A stretch of DNA of 64,000 nucleotides from Mycobacterium mantenii (GTDB lineage: Bacteria > Actinomycetota > Actinomycetes > Mycobacteriales > Mycobacteriaceae): positions 2,108,001 to 2,172,000 of the forward strand of contig NZ_AP022590.1 in the NCBI RefSeq assembly GCF_010731775.1, in the 5' to 3' direction. Below are positions 37,381 to 46,004 of the stretch, in pieces. The translations under genes and the position numbers were made by a program. Each line of letters begins with the position of its first letter. Position 1 is the stretch's first letter. Under the pieces are notes generated by a model. It made no database searches. It saw nothing but the letters and a program-made list of their open reading frames with translations, and was not told the DNA's origin.

Positions 37381-38730
37381 ATGGATGACCGGCTACAAGA
37401 GCTAATGGACGGCACTACCGGCCATTTTTGGACCAAAATAGACGAGGTGCTGAATCTAGCCGAAGCCGCAAACGGGCATGTTGAGCTGAAAGACGATGAC
37501 CTATTGCATATCGAAACACTGACAAGCTTGGATTTCATGCGCAGTGTGCATGCCCTATCATCCACGGCTGGCAGAGAGATCCCCAGCACGATTTACGGAG
37601 CTACGAAACCTGCGGCCGCAGTATTCTATGATTTGGCTGGGTACAGCTCAAACAGGGTTATTGGAGGTGCAAGAGCATCCTCGGCAGTGTATCGAGCTCG
37701 CGCAGTTCTATGCGGCGTGAATCTTCGCAATATTGCTAGTGATAAGCTAACAAGAATGCTCGTCACAATTCCAAACGTGATGAATTGGGCCGGAATTGGT
37801 GGCGTAGTTGCGAAAATCGGAAAAGATGATATCGGACGATCGAAGTCTATAGATGCGACAGCTCGCCAAGCAAATAAAAGAATAGCGCCCAAACGGCATG
37901 GTATTACCTTGTCGTTTTCGTCGCACTGGTCTGTACAAGGCCCTGATGACGTGCGATTGCTCAAGAATCCATTGGCGGTAGTTACCGAAAGTGACAAACC
38001 GAAAGCCTGGTGGGACCTTTTAGAACCGATTCTTGCGGTACAAGACCTGATCAACATGGCATATCAGGGCTTTGTTGTGGCCGACGACGCGACTGCTGAC
38101 ATTGATGTCAAGGAGGAAGATCCGTACAGAAGATCACCTGAACTTTGGCTGAGCCGAATGATGACCGTTCCTGCTGGCAGTAAAGTTCCGAAATCCATGA
38201 CCGAATTCCCCGTTTTCAATCTTCCGCAGATTGGGGGGATTAGAGGTGTAGATGGCTGGATAGAGCTAACGCGCAAGTATGGCCGCGCCACTGGCCCCAT
38301 TAGCAAAATCTACCGTTTTGGTAGTGGTTTAGCCGCCGAAACGCGTTGCATGGAAATTGCCGCTGCGATTGACTATTGGTCTGAAATCCACCGTCGAGCC
38401 GGTTTGGCTTGGGCTCATAAGTCAAAGGGGACTCTTACAGAGGTGCTAGCGAAATTTGCAGGATCGGCATTTGAAGAGTTTGTCGGTGATATAAAAGTGT
38501 GGTCAAAGATATTCCGGCATACAAATAACCAGATCAAACATGAGCCAGTTTTCTCATACGATCCAGACGATGTGTTCACTATCGCGCGCTCAGCAGAGAT
38601 ACTACTTCAATCCGCGCTGTTAAACCGCATCGCGCGGAATAAGAAAATGACCGATATAGTCTGTGACAGCCATCGCAACTACAATGTTGGCGTTGATGTG
38701 AGAAAAATAGTTGAACGCGGCCATCTATGA
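37381..38730 (+). CDS. Protein with HEPN-like C-terminus (candidate anti-phage nuclease, ApeA-like)
   Basis: 449 residues from ATG 37381; an in-frame extension to 37264 is less likely because it crosses high-GC sequence with no coding character. The N-terminal ~330 residues match nothing I know. The C-terminus has a helical block with FRHTNNQIKHEP (Arg379 to His387) followed by DDVFTIARSAEILLQSAL, the style of HEPN domains such as in ApeA-type defence proteins. The motif is looser than the standard R-x4-6-H. Low GC compared with the core. It lies directly inside the left att copy and 124 bases before a second HEPN-type gene on the same strand. Defence function is inferred from fold and context only. 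Confidence 0.55.
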   Translation: MDDRLQELMDGTTGHFWTKIDEVLNLAEAANGHVELKDDDLLHIETLTSLDFMRSVHALSSTAGREIPSTIYGATKPAAAVFYDLAGYSSNRVIGGARASSAVYRARAVLCGVNLRNIASDKLTRMLVTIPNVMNWAGIGGVVAKIGKDDIGRSKSIDATARQANKRIAPKRHGITLSFSSHWSVQGPDDVRLLKNPLAVVTESDKPKAWWDLLEPILAVQDLINMAYQGFVVADDATADIDVKEEDPYRRSPELWLSRMMTVPAGSKVPKSMTEFPVFNLPQIGGIRGVDGWIELTRKYGRATGPISKIYRFGSGLAAETRCMEIAAAIDYWSEIHRRAGLAWAHKSKGTLTEVLAKFAGSAFEEFVGDIKVWSKIFRHTNNQIKHEPVFSYDPDDVFTIARSAEILLQSALLNRIARNKKMTDIVCDSHRNYNVGVDVRKIVERGHL

Positions 38731-38854
38731 TGGTCCATCTTCTATGATCGGGTCGGCAACATAGTGACCACAGTGCAGCACAGCCCGGCGTCGGCAAAGA
38801 AAACAGCGATGTGGAAACTCCAGACGAAGATTAAGAAGACAGAGGCAACTAGGG

Positions 38855-39493
38855 ATGAACATGTCATGGCTTGAGTTCACATCTCAAATGACATCAACGC
38901 TAAGCTGGCCAATTGTTGCGCTTGCAACCATAGTGCTGCTCAAATCGCAACTCAGGAAGGCGGCCGAAGCGATCGTCAACCTCATCGATAACCTAGCAGA
39001 ACTTGAATTCCCAGGGGGCAAAGCAAGGTTCAAGAAGAAAGTTAAAGAATTAGCGAAAGCTACTGATACTCTGAAAGACGAGACCTCGGAGGCTACACAA
39101 CCGAGCCGTTCACAAGAAATAACTCTGCCACCAGAAACTACCAGTCAGCGCGTCACCAAGTATCAGCAACTTGCAGAACTTGACCCGCGGGCCGCGGTAT
39201 TGCTTCCATTCGGTGATCTCGAGTCTTTAATCCGGCAGAAGTTTAAGCAGATGTATCCGGATAAGCCCTCTAACTTTCCGTTTAGTAGACTCGTCGAGAC
39301 ATTACAAGAAGACGGACATTTGCAAGACGATACAGCCAGCATGCTGAGGCAAATGAACACAGTTCGAAACGAAGTCGCGCATAAGTCTCAGATCGAGCCA
39401 GAGCTGGCGGATCTCTTCATCGAGTCAGTGGGCAATATGATTGGATACCTGCTGCTAACTGACTTCTTCAAAGAAGCCAGGACGGTTGACTAG
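38855..39493 (+). CDS. Membrane-anchored HEPN-type (RNxxxH) protein
   Basis: 212 residues from ATG 38855 (a second ATG two codons on). One N-terminal membrane helix (about 14-31) and a charged helical linker (KKKVKELAKATDTL) are followed by a C-terminal helical domain with TVRNEVAHK. Arg171-Asn-x3-His176 is the canonical Rx4H catalytic motif of HEPN ribonucleases. The chain from LESLIRQKF through GNMIGYLLL fits the four-helix HEPN bundle. Low GC. Probably co-transcribed with the preceding gene. A membrane-tethered HEPN partner suggests a sensor/effector pair, but no partner is proven. Confidence 0.6.
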   Translation: MNMSWLEFTSQMTSTLSWPIVALATIVLLKSQLRKAAEAIVNLIDNLAELEFPGGKARFKKKVKELAKATDTLKDETSEATQPSRSQEITLPPETTSQRVTKYQQLAELDPRAAVLLPFGDLESLIRQKFKQMYPDKPSNFPFSRLVETLQEDGHLQDDTASMLRQMNTVRNEVAHKSQIEPELADLFIESVGNMIGYLLLTDFFKEARTVD

Positions 39494-39546
39494 AGATGTC
39501 CGCGTATCCACTCCAAGGTTGGCGGGTGACGCAACAACCGAACAGG

Positions 39547-40482
39547 CTAAGCGTTCCGGCGCTCTAACGGCACGACGTTCGATTGCGCCGCAACAGGGCG
39601 GGCCAGACCGGCAGGCTGCGAAACGTCGTCGTTGATGTAATCGCCGTAAACGTCCAAAGTCAGTGTGAAAGTGCTGTGGCCAAGCCACTTTGATACCCGC
39701 TTGAAATCAACGGGCGGGCTAGCGCTGAGGAGGTTTACCGCGAAGCTATGCCGCAGGTCATGAAACCGTGCCGCTGGCAGTGAAAGCGCGGCCTCGGCAG
39801 GTTGCATGAAACGTTTATAGAAGTTGGACGGGTCAACGGGTTGGGTCCATTCGAATCGATCAGCGGTGTTCTTGACGTCTCTGCCCTGGGCTTTGGCGGC
39901 TGCCAGGTCCAATCGACCAGGGAACAGCGGCGCGGTCGGCTCGGTCGCTCGCGGATGGGTCGCCAGGTAGTCGCGCAAGTCTTGGGCAAGCCAGGCTTCT
40001 AGCGGGACGGTTCGCATTGACTCATCGGATTTGGTCGATTCGGTCTGCCAGGCAGCGCCGCGCTTGCTTTTGGTCCGCTCTACCCGCACTGAGCCGCCTG
40101 TATCAGTCAGGATCACATCGCGGATTTCCAGACCCGCCAGCTCAGCGGCACGCAAGCCAGTGAAGCCGGCAAAAGTGATGAACAGCCCGTAGGCCGGTAG
40201 ACCCTTGTTGGTGACGTGATCGGCCAGGGCGATGATTTGGGGGCCTGTCAGCGGCGTATGGCGAAACTTCGACGCTCGGCGCTTGGTTGAGGTTGTGAGC
40301 TTCACCAACGCGGGGTTTGCAGTGATGGCGTTGTCGAGAACCGCTACCGCACAGATACGACGCAGTACACCAAGAGCTTGCTTAGCGGTCTTGGGGCTTC
40401 GTTTGGCCCGTTCTCGCTCATCGGAATCAACCTGGCTCGCGGCGTACCGGTTTGAATCACCCTGAAGCATCCCGGGTTTCAT
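39547..40482 (-). pseudogene. Tyrosine integrase, N-terminus cut off by an IS
   Basis: 311 codons remain open. Catalytic residues are present: TGLRAAELAGL (Arg), RFHDLRHSFAVNLLS (His-x-x-Arg-His), KWLGHSTFTLT (His) and DVYGDY (Tyr). The first residues (MKPGM) are encoded by the left inverted repeat of the IS at 40463; real integrase begins near DSNRYAAS. The arm-binding domain, about 100 residues, is lost and is not found on the other side of the IS. The same family left a relic in unit A. This protein probably once integrated the unit at tRNA(CAU); it is unlikely to work now. Confidence 0.85.
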
Positions 40483-41393
40483 GCACCCTCGGGGTTCTGT
40501 GAGCCGGCCGGTTGGTCGGTCACGTGTTGGGAATAGTACTGGGCTTCGGCTTCGGCGGGTGGGACTCGGCCGAGGCGGTGCATGAGGCGCTGCTGGTTGT
40601 ACCAGGCGACGTAGTCGGCGGTGATGTACTCGACGTCACCGACCGTGGTGAGCGGCCCGCGACGGAACGGGGAATCAGGCCGGATGCACTCAGTCTTGTA
40701 GAGTCCGATCGTGGTCTCGGCCAGAGCATTGTCATAGGCATCGCCGACACTGCCGACCGAGGGTCGGATGCCCGAAAGGGCAAGTGTTTCACCGAATCTC
40801 ACGCTGGTGTACTGCGATCCTGCGTCGCTGTGGTGGATGGCGTCCTCGATCGGGTGACCCTGACGCGACCGCAATGCGACGGCCTGACGGATCGCCGATT
40901 CGACGAACTGGGTCTGCTTGGAGGCGCAGGCCTCCCATCCCACGATCGCCCCGGCGTAGGCGTCGATGACGAATGCGACGTAGACGAACACCCCCGTGAC
41001 GAGCTTGACGTAGGTGAAGTCCGCAACGAGCAGCTGGTTGGGTGCGCCCACCCCGAACTGGCGATCCACCAGATCCGGTGGCCTCACCGCCGCCGGGTCG
41101 GCGATCGTGGTGCGCACGGCCTTCTGGCGGCGTACGCCCTGCCACCCGTTTCGGCGCATCAGGCGTTCCACCGTGGACTTCGGCACCGGGATGCCTTTGC
41201 GCTGCAGATGTGCCCACATCTTCACCGACCCGTACAGCGACTCGGGCTTGCGCCGGCCGTGCTCATCGGGTTCGTAGTAGCCGGCCAAGACCTCGCTGAT
41301 GGTGGCGTCCCACAGGGCTCGCTTCGACGGTGCCCGCTTGACCCAGGCGTAGAAGGTGCGTGGGGCGATCGGCACACCGTGCTCGGTGAGCAC
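40479..41393 (-). CDS. IS3-family transposase OrfB (DDE catalytic part)
   Basis: 304 residues as an independent frame; normally made by -1 frameshifting from OrfA, to which its frame stands correctly. The DDE residues are in ADFTYVKL, HHSDAGSQYTS and DNALAETTIGLYKTE. HTH_21-type N-terminus (ERLMRRNGWQGVRR). The stop lies inside the left inverted repeat. Appears intact and could be active. Confidence 0.9.
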   Translation of the reverse strand: MLTEHGVPIAPRTFYAWVKRAPSKRALWDATISEVLAGYYEPDEHGRRKPESLYGSVKMWAHLQRKGIPVPKSTVERLMRRNGWQGVRRQKAVRTTIADPAAVRPPDLVDRQFGVGAPNQLLVADFTYVKLVTGVFVYVAFVIDAYAGAIVGWEACASKQTQFVESAIRQAVALRSRQGHPIEDAIHHSDAGSQYTSVRFGETLALSGIRPSVGSVGDAYDNALAETTIGLYKTECIRPDSPFRRGPLTTVGDVEYITADYVAWYNQQRLMHRLGRVPPAEAEAQYYSQHVTDQPAGSQNPEGA

Positions 41394-41458
41394 GCGGCAG
41401 ATCGGAGCGACCCCGAAGCGGTGCCTGTGTTTGGCGATGAACTCGCAGACCGAACTGG

Positions 41459-41773
41459 TCAGCGGCGGTTGCGCGGGTCGCTCTCCCGCACGAAGAAAGA
41501 CGTTGCCGCCTTGAGGATTTCGATCGTCTGCTCGAGCTCGGCGTTGCGCCGCTTGAGGGCGCGGATCTCAGCGGCCGCCGCCGAGGAGACACCGTCACGA
41601 TCACCGTCGTCGACCTGCTGCTGACGGATCCAACTACGCAGCGTCTCGGCCGTCATCCCCAACCGCTTGGACACCGCCGTGATCGCCGCCCACTCACTTG
41701 GGTAGTCAGCACGGTGCTCCAACACCAGACGGACCGCCTTGGCCCGCGTCTGCGGGTCGTACTTGCTCGGCAT
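41459..41773 (-). CDS. IS3-family transposase OrfA
   Basis: 104 residues from ATG 41773 (GAAGGAGGT lies upstream at 41791-41799 reading leftward). MPSKYDPQTRAKAVRLVLEH starts the helix-turn-helix; AAEIRALKRRNAELEQTIEILKAATSFF is the leucine zipper. Its end overlaps the beginning of the OrfB frame, where programmed frameshifting is expected. Confidence 0.9.
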   Translation of the reverse strand: MPSKYDPQTRAKAVRLVLEHRADYPSEWAAITAVSKRLGMTAETLRSWIRQQQVDDGDRDGVSSAAAAEIRALKRRNAELEQTIEILKAATSFFVRESDPRNRR

Positions 41774-41824
41774 GACATGCACCTTCCCAAGGAAGGAGGT
41801 GCGCATCAAACGCGGGATGGTTCA

Positions 41825-42720
41825 CCGAAGTTGGTGTGCCCGTCTCGATTCGAGCGCCCGGCAACGCCATCTTGCTTGGCAACACGTTGGAAGACTATGA
41901 CAAGGCGGGGCGGTTTTCGTGGAAGTTCCTGCGGGACAGCACTGCTGAACAAGTCCGCGCCGTTACTAACTATGCCTTGGCTGCCGATTCAAAACTCTGC
42001 AATGGTTTGATCATGAATCGATTGTTCGATCCTGAGGCTGATAGCAATGAATTTGGGCATACCTGCTACGGTTTGTGGAACGGCACAGATTCGCTGATCC
42101 CGCCTCCGTATCTCGGAAAGACGTTCGACCGCAACCACTCTCACTACATCGTGAGCGGTTCCGATGTGATCGATTCGCGTGACCTGGACGAATCCATCAA
42201 AACGATTACTGAGCATGGCTACGGCGTGGCTGCGAACAGTCAGCTCATCGCGTTCATGAATGAACAAGAAGCAGAGCAGGTTTCGAAGTTCAAGGCCGGT
42301 GAGGAAAACAACAACGGCATCATTGCGAACCACGACTTTATTCCGTCTCAGGGCGCACCCGCGTACTACACGCCAAACGACATCGTCGGTAAGATCGCAC
42401 CTGCTCAGTACAATGGGTTGAGAATCGACGGTTCTTATGGGCCGCTGTGGATCGTTCGGACTCAGTACATTCCGGCCACCTACCTTGCGGTTGTAGCAAC
42501 TGAAGGACCGAACTCGTTGAACAACGCAGTATCGGTGCGTCAACACACGAACAGCGCCTACCAAGGCCTTCGTACCATACCCGGAAATAACCCTGCCTAC
42601 CCTCTTCTCGAATCATTCTGGTCCCGCTGCATTGGGGTGGGAACTAGGCACCGGGGGGCGGCTGCGGTTGTCCAGATCAAATCCGCTGGTGAGTACGAAC
42701 CGCCCACGATTCCGATGTGA
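41825..42720 (+). pseudogene. Phage major capsid-like protein, 5' end removed by the IS
   Basis: The frame is open from the IS border: NAGWFTEVGVPVSIRAP runs from IS bases straight into the coding region. About 295 residues remain. Segments such as IVSGSDVIDSRDLDES, GIIANHDFIPSQGAPAYYTPND and YGPLWIVRTQYIPATY look like the C-terminal part of HK97-type capsid proteins found in actinobacteriophages (recognition from style; moderate). The next small genes overlap or follow closely, as in a phage late operon. The start of the protein is missing, so it is not functional as a shell protein unless re-initiated at GTG 41836. Confidence 0.55.
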
Positions 42721-42725
42721 TCGCT

Positions 42726-42848
42726 ATGAATCCCTCGCAATGGTTGGCTGCCAACCTGACTCAAGTGCTTATGGCGCTGGCGCAAGCTGGCGCAGCCCTT
42801 GAATCGGCACAGCCACAGACCACCGAACCGAATCAGGCGGCGCAATGA
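42726..42848 (+). CDS. Small phage-type protein
   Basis: 40 residues (MNPSQWLAANLTQVLMALAQ at the start) from ATG 42726, five bases after the capsid frame. Its stop overlaps the next start (ATGA). One amphipathic helix then a polar tail; no family. Confidence 0.5.
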   Translation: MNPSQWLAANLTQVLMALAQAGAALESAQPQTTEPNQAAQ

Positions 42849-43024
42849 GTTACGGACGCAGACAGTACGCGGATGAAAACCGTTGCGGTGATGCCTACGA
42901 AGAGGGACGAGAGCCAAGCGAACTCGGCTACGTTCCCGCCCTCGTGAATCGATTGCCACCTAGCGAAGGTGGGCCGTACCGGGGCAAGGCTCCACGGGCC
43001 AAGCGAATCATCGGAAGGCTTTGA
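42845..43024 (+). CDS. Small phage-type basic protein
   Basis: 59 residues from ATG 42845, overlapping the previous stop by four bases. Arg/Tyr/Gly-rich (MSYGRRQYADENRCGDAYEE to KAPRAKRIIGRL). No family recognised. The overlap supports translation. Confidence 0.5.
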   Translation: MSYGRRQYADENRCGDAYEEGREPSELGYVPALVNRLPPSEGGPYRGKAPRAKRIIGRL

Positions 43025-43261
43025 TTATGGCTACTGCCGACTGACCTCCGCACCCGTGCGGGGGTGGCTGCCGAGTAACCAGAGTGGACCAGTCCAGATG
43101 CCCCAATGCCGGGGCTGTGATGGCCGCTGGCGCGCGTTCGGTTCCGGCCCGGTGCCAAGCCTGGCTACCCCGCGCACGGGTGCGCAAGGTTCGCCGATTG
43201 CGCCGTTATTGCAGGTCAGAGGCTCTTCAAATCAGATTTTTCCTGGTCAGAGCGGAGTAAA
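43025..43261. other. Short gap in unit C, no confident gene
   Basis: About 240 GC-rich bases; short frames contain scattered Cys codons but no start or family can be supported. Confidence 0.35.
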
Positions 43262-43555
43262 ATGGACATTGTGAGTGTCAGCGGAGATTTCATACCTGAA
43301 GATCCGCAGATTCAATTTGACCGCAAGTTGCGCCGCGCAATCTTCCTCGGCGAAGCGCCATACCACATCTGCGGTGACAGCTTGGACCAAGAGACACTGC
43401 AGACCATGCAAGCTGTAGCGGATGAGTATCCCAACGTTCGGTTTGAAACTGTGCTGTTGGCTCGCGAATCACTTGAACGCCAGTTAGACGGCACGCACGC
43501 GAAGCTACGCGCCGCAGAGATAGAGAAGATCGCCAAACGGTTTGGATGGACGTAG
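43262..43555 (+). CDS. Hypothetical 97-residue protein
   Basis: From ATG 43262 (CAGAGCGGAG upstream). MDIVSVSGDFIPEDPQIQFD at the start; the C-terminal half is helical (LARESLERQLDGTHAKLRAAEIEKIAKRFGW). Soluble, acidic-to-neutral, no recognised family. Likely part of the phage-derived module. Confidence 0.5.
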   Translation: MDIVSVSGDFIPEDPQIQFDRKLRRAIFLGEAPYHICGDSLDQETLQTMQAVADEYPNVRFETVLLARESLERQLDGTHAKLRAAEIEKIAKRFGWT

Positions 43556-43642
43556 AAACCCCGCCGCTTCAGTTGGTCTTCTGGTGTTTCGCCGCCGTGC
43601 GGCTCAACAGACCCGTTGCGACCCTGCGTTCTGTGCGGGTCT

Positions 43643-44791
43643 TCACGAAGTCAACATGTCCAGTCTTGGATCGTAAGTTCCCACATCAATTCCAGCGGCC
43701 TTCAAACGCTCGAGTTTCGTCTCGCAGCTACTTTCGAACCACCCTGAGCCTGTCGGATACCAGGGGTGATTTTCGATGAAATTCTGGCCCATACTTGCGA
43801 GCAGCACGTCTTCGAAACGAGTTAATTGACCCATGCGACCACCATGAATTAGTCGGCTAATTTGATCGTCGTTATATCCGCTCATTGCACGTTCTACCTG
43901 CTTTAGAGTGGTGAATCCCAAACGCTTAAGGAGACGGGTCGCAAAGGTGTAGCTCCATTCGCGCATACGCCCGTCTTCACCATATTTTTTGTCGAGTAGT
44001 GCCTGCAAGCTATCGGGAGTAATCTCTACACCCTCAAGCTCGCCAGAAGCGACGCGTTCGCGTGCATTCTGCTGCAATTCTTGATGCTGATCTGCTATCG
44101 CTTGAAATTCACGATCTCCAATTTCGAGCATTCCCGCTAGTGACAAGAATCGTCGGCGAATAGACTTCGGCAGAACATCGACGTCAGCAGCTTTGTACTG
44201 GATCTCGTGCTCTATTTCAGCCCAGGCGTGCTGCAGGATGGTACGAACCTGAAGTTCTGCAATCAACCCACGAAAGCGGGCATATTCGGGCAACTGAAGT
44301 CGGTTTTCTCTCAGCTTAACTAAATAATGAACGCTTTGGTAACCTAGTCGGGCTTCGCCCGTTGCCTCACCACCTCGATCATTCTTTTCGATAATCTCAA
44401 ACTCAGAAGTAATGACAGCATCTGTTTGTTGCAGCGTGGATAAGAAGAATGTTATTACGCGAGCGGCAGCAAGGTCAGTAATACCGTGAATTGGATCAGG
44501 ATACTTCGGGTTTTCTGGATCGGCGGGGTTCGGCAAAATTGCTTTCTTGCCAAAGCTATCAATTTCTTTTGCTCTGGATTCAATAGAGTGAACTAATACA
44601 TTTTGATGCTTCAGAGAGCGTACAAGAATGTCTTTTACGACGCTAGCGAAGTCTTGGTATGTGCCACGTATCCGACGATATTTATCTTCGGCTTCGGCCC
44701 GATGAGACTCGAAATCGAAAGCAACCGCTTCTTCTTCGGGCGGAACATCGGTAGACACGACGGGGGCGGAGGGCGGGTCTTCTGCCATCAT
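43643..44791 (-). CDS. RelA/SpoT-domain nucleotide synthetase with extra C-terminal domain (toxSAS/CapRel-like candidate)
   Basis: 382 residues from ATG 44791, chosen over GTG 44839 because GGAGG lies seven bases before it. The synthetase core spans about 45-215: SIESRAKEIDSF, ITDLAAARVITF (metal Asp and Arg), LGYQSVHYLVKL (Y-x-S-x-H) and AELQVRTILQHAWAEIEHE (E-x-Q-x-R). The key residues of (p)ppGpp-type synthetases are all present; no HD hydrolase domain. A C-terminal helical part of ~170 residues has no recognised family. Low GC. As a lone synthetase in a prophage-like island it fits the toxSAS/CapRel class of phage-responsive toxins (inference). Confidence 0.75.
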   Translation of the reverse strand: MMAEDPPSAPVVSTDVPPEEEAVAFDFESHRAEAEDKYRRIRGTYQDFASVVKDILVRSLKHQNVLVHSIESRAKEIDSFGKKAILPNPADPENPKYPDPIHGITDLAAARVITFFLSTLQQTDAVITSEFEIIEKNDRGGEATGEARLGYQSVHYLVKLRENRLQLPEYARFRGLIAELQVRTILQHAWAEIEHEIQYKAADVDVLPKSIRRRFLSLAGMLEIGDREFQAIADQHQELQQNARERVASGELEGVEITPDSLQALLDKKYGEDGRMREWSYTFATRLLKRLGFTTLKQVERAMSGYNDDQISRLIHGGRMGQLTRFEDVLLASMGQNFIENHPWYPTGSGWFESSCETKLERLKAAGIDVGTYDPRLDMLTS

Positions 44792-45035
44792 TTCGCGCCT
44801 CCGCGCATCCTCGGTCCGTTTGACTTGGCTCTGTATCACTCGGGTTGTAAAAAGGATATCGCGCTGCAGGGCTCGCGCCGTAATGCCTGGCGGATTGATG
44901 TTTGCCAGCAGGACAATGTATTACGCTTTGTACCAGCCGATTGCTGCCAAAGTGCTGCCTTCAGAGCCAATTTCGGTCATTCAGTCTGGCGGTGGACAAC
45001 AATAAAACTAGCTCTTAGCTGCGGGTTTTAAGTTG

Positions 45036-45109
45036 TGGGGCGGGCGGGGCTCGAACCCGCGACCAACGGATTATGAGTCCGCGGCTCTAACCAACTGAGC
45101 TACCGCCCC
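45036..45109 (-). tRNA. tRNA with anticodon CAU (elongator Met, or Ile2)
   Basis: Read on the minus strand: acceptor GGGGCGG pairs with CCGCCCC; D-arm GCTCAGTTGGTTAGAGC; anticodon loop CTCATAA with CAT at 45075-45073; T-arm GCGGGTTCGAGCCCCGC; discriminator A. CCA is not encoded. It is not the initiator type. This is the intact target whose 3' part is copied at 22406, 28088 and 37059. Met versus lysidine-modified Ile2 cannot be settled from sequence alone. Confidence 0.95.
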
Positions 45110-45250
45110 CGACGGGGTCGTTCCGTAGAAACGGTAGCCCAAGACCGAAGGCAGGGTGCGCCGGGCGCCGCCGCTGCCCGAACGCGAGCGGGTGCGCCGA
45201 ATGGGCGCCCCCGGCTTCGGAAGCGCCCTACGGCAGAACGCGACTTGCTA

Positions 45251-45667
45251 TTACGCGGGCGCCGGCCCTTGCTTCCCGGCCTGATCCTTGATCTTGGGAA
45301 TCATCTCGGGCGCGTAGACGAAAATCGCCGACTCGACCTCCCACTCGGCCTGAGCCTGGCTCATCGGCGTGGTGCGGGTGATCATGTTGATCAGCTCCTG
45401 GCCCTCGCCGTACGGATTGGGGTTGGCCCGAACCTGATCGGCGAACCAGCGCCCCTCGGCGGCTTCGCTGCAGTCGTTGAAATCGGCATTGTGCACCAAC
45501 TTGTTCTGCGCCAGCAGTTTGATGTACTGATCATCGGTGGGAGTCATGTTGCACGACGCCGACGCCTGCGGCGCCGAAGCCACAGCACCACCGAACATCG
45601 CGGCCCCCAGTGCGACCCCGGCGGCCCCCACCGCAAGCACCTGCAAGCGTGATCGTCTGACAGTCAT
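45251..45667 (-). CDS. DUF732 secreted protein
   Basis: 138 residues from ATG 45667 (CGAGGAG directly upstream). Signal peptide about 1-34 ending ASA. Mature part has CNMTPTDDQYIKLLAQNK, a second Cys in FNDCSEAAEGRWFADQV and a helical end. DUF732 proteins are small two-Cys exported mycobacterial proteins of unknown function. Strongly similar to the next gene; first core gene right of the islands. Confidence 0.85.
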   Translation of the reverse strand: MTVRRSRLQVLAVGAAGVALGAAMFGGAVASAPQASASCNMTPTDDQYIKLLAQNKLVHNADFNDCSEAAEGRWFADQVRANPNPYGEGQELINMITRTTPMSQAQAEWEVESAIFVYAPEMIPKIKDQAGKQGPAPA

Positions 45668-46004
45668 CTCCTCGGACCCCCTTATCGCGGAATTTGCTGC
45701 ATTTCCTTTTCGCGGCAAGGATCGGGTACCACCGGCGTTGAGCGTGGCAAACGACGATTCCTGGAAACAACCCGTGAACAGTAACTAGCTAAAATTACTG
45801 TGCGAGAAACTATTCGGGTCGAATCCGATAATTAGACGTCGTGGACGGACGCCACATAAAGCGACTTGGCGCGCGCTGTTCTCGACAACAGAAACTGATC
45901 GCCGACGAAGTTAGCTGAGCGCGATGAACCAACCCGCATTTGCGGGACACAATGTTATTGAACTTATTGCTGGCGCGAAATCCCTTGCGCCGCAGCGGCT
46001 CTCG
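45668..46004. other. Spacer between the two DUF732 genes
   Basis: About 340 AT-richer bases with no gene; should hold the promoter of the left DUF732 gene. Confidence 0.4.

Larger units (their letters stand above)
40463..41824 (-). mobile_element. IS3-family insertion sequence, complete
   Basis: 1362 bp bounded by imperfect inverted repeats: TGAAGCATCCCGGGTTTCAT from 40463, and TGAACCATCCCGCGTTTGAT read inward from 41824. It carries orfA and orfB in a -1 frame relation. The flanking three bases (CCC left, CCG right) do not match, so no target duplication is seen. With integrase on one side and capsid on the other, this points to an adjacent deletion after insertion. Confidence 0.85.
37100..45035. 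mobile_element. Island unit C: low-GC satellite-like element with candidate defence cargo
   Basis: From the tRNA fragment at 37059-37099 to the intact tRNA at 45036. GC is clearly lower than the host, most visibly at 37.1-39.5 and 43.6-45.0 kb. Order: HEPN-type gene, membrane HEPN-type gene, truncated integrase, IS3-family element, truncated capsid gene, three small genes, RelA/SpoT-type gene. An integrase and a capsid gene next to accessory cargo is the layout of phage satellites or phiRv-like elements (inference). Confidence 0.7.

Noticed and set aside
43025..43261. Possible zinc-ribbon/HNH gene suggested by scattered Cys codons
   Set aside because: No single frame keeps the Cys pairs, and no start codon with ribosome site was found.
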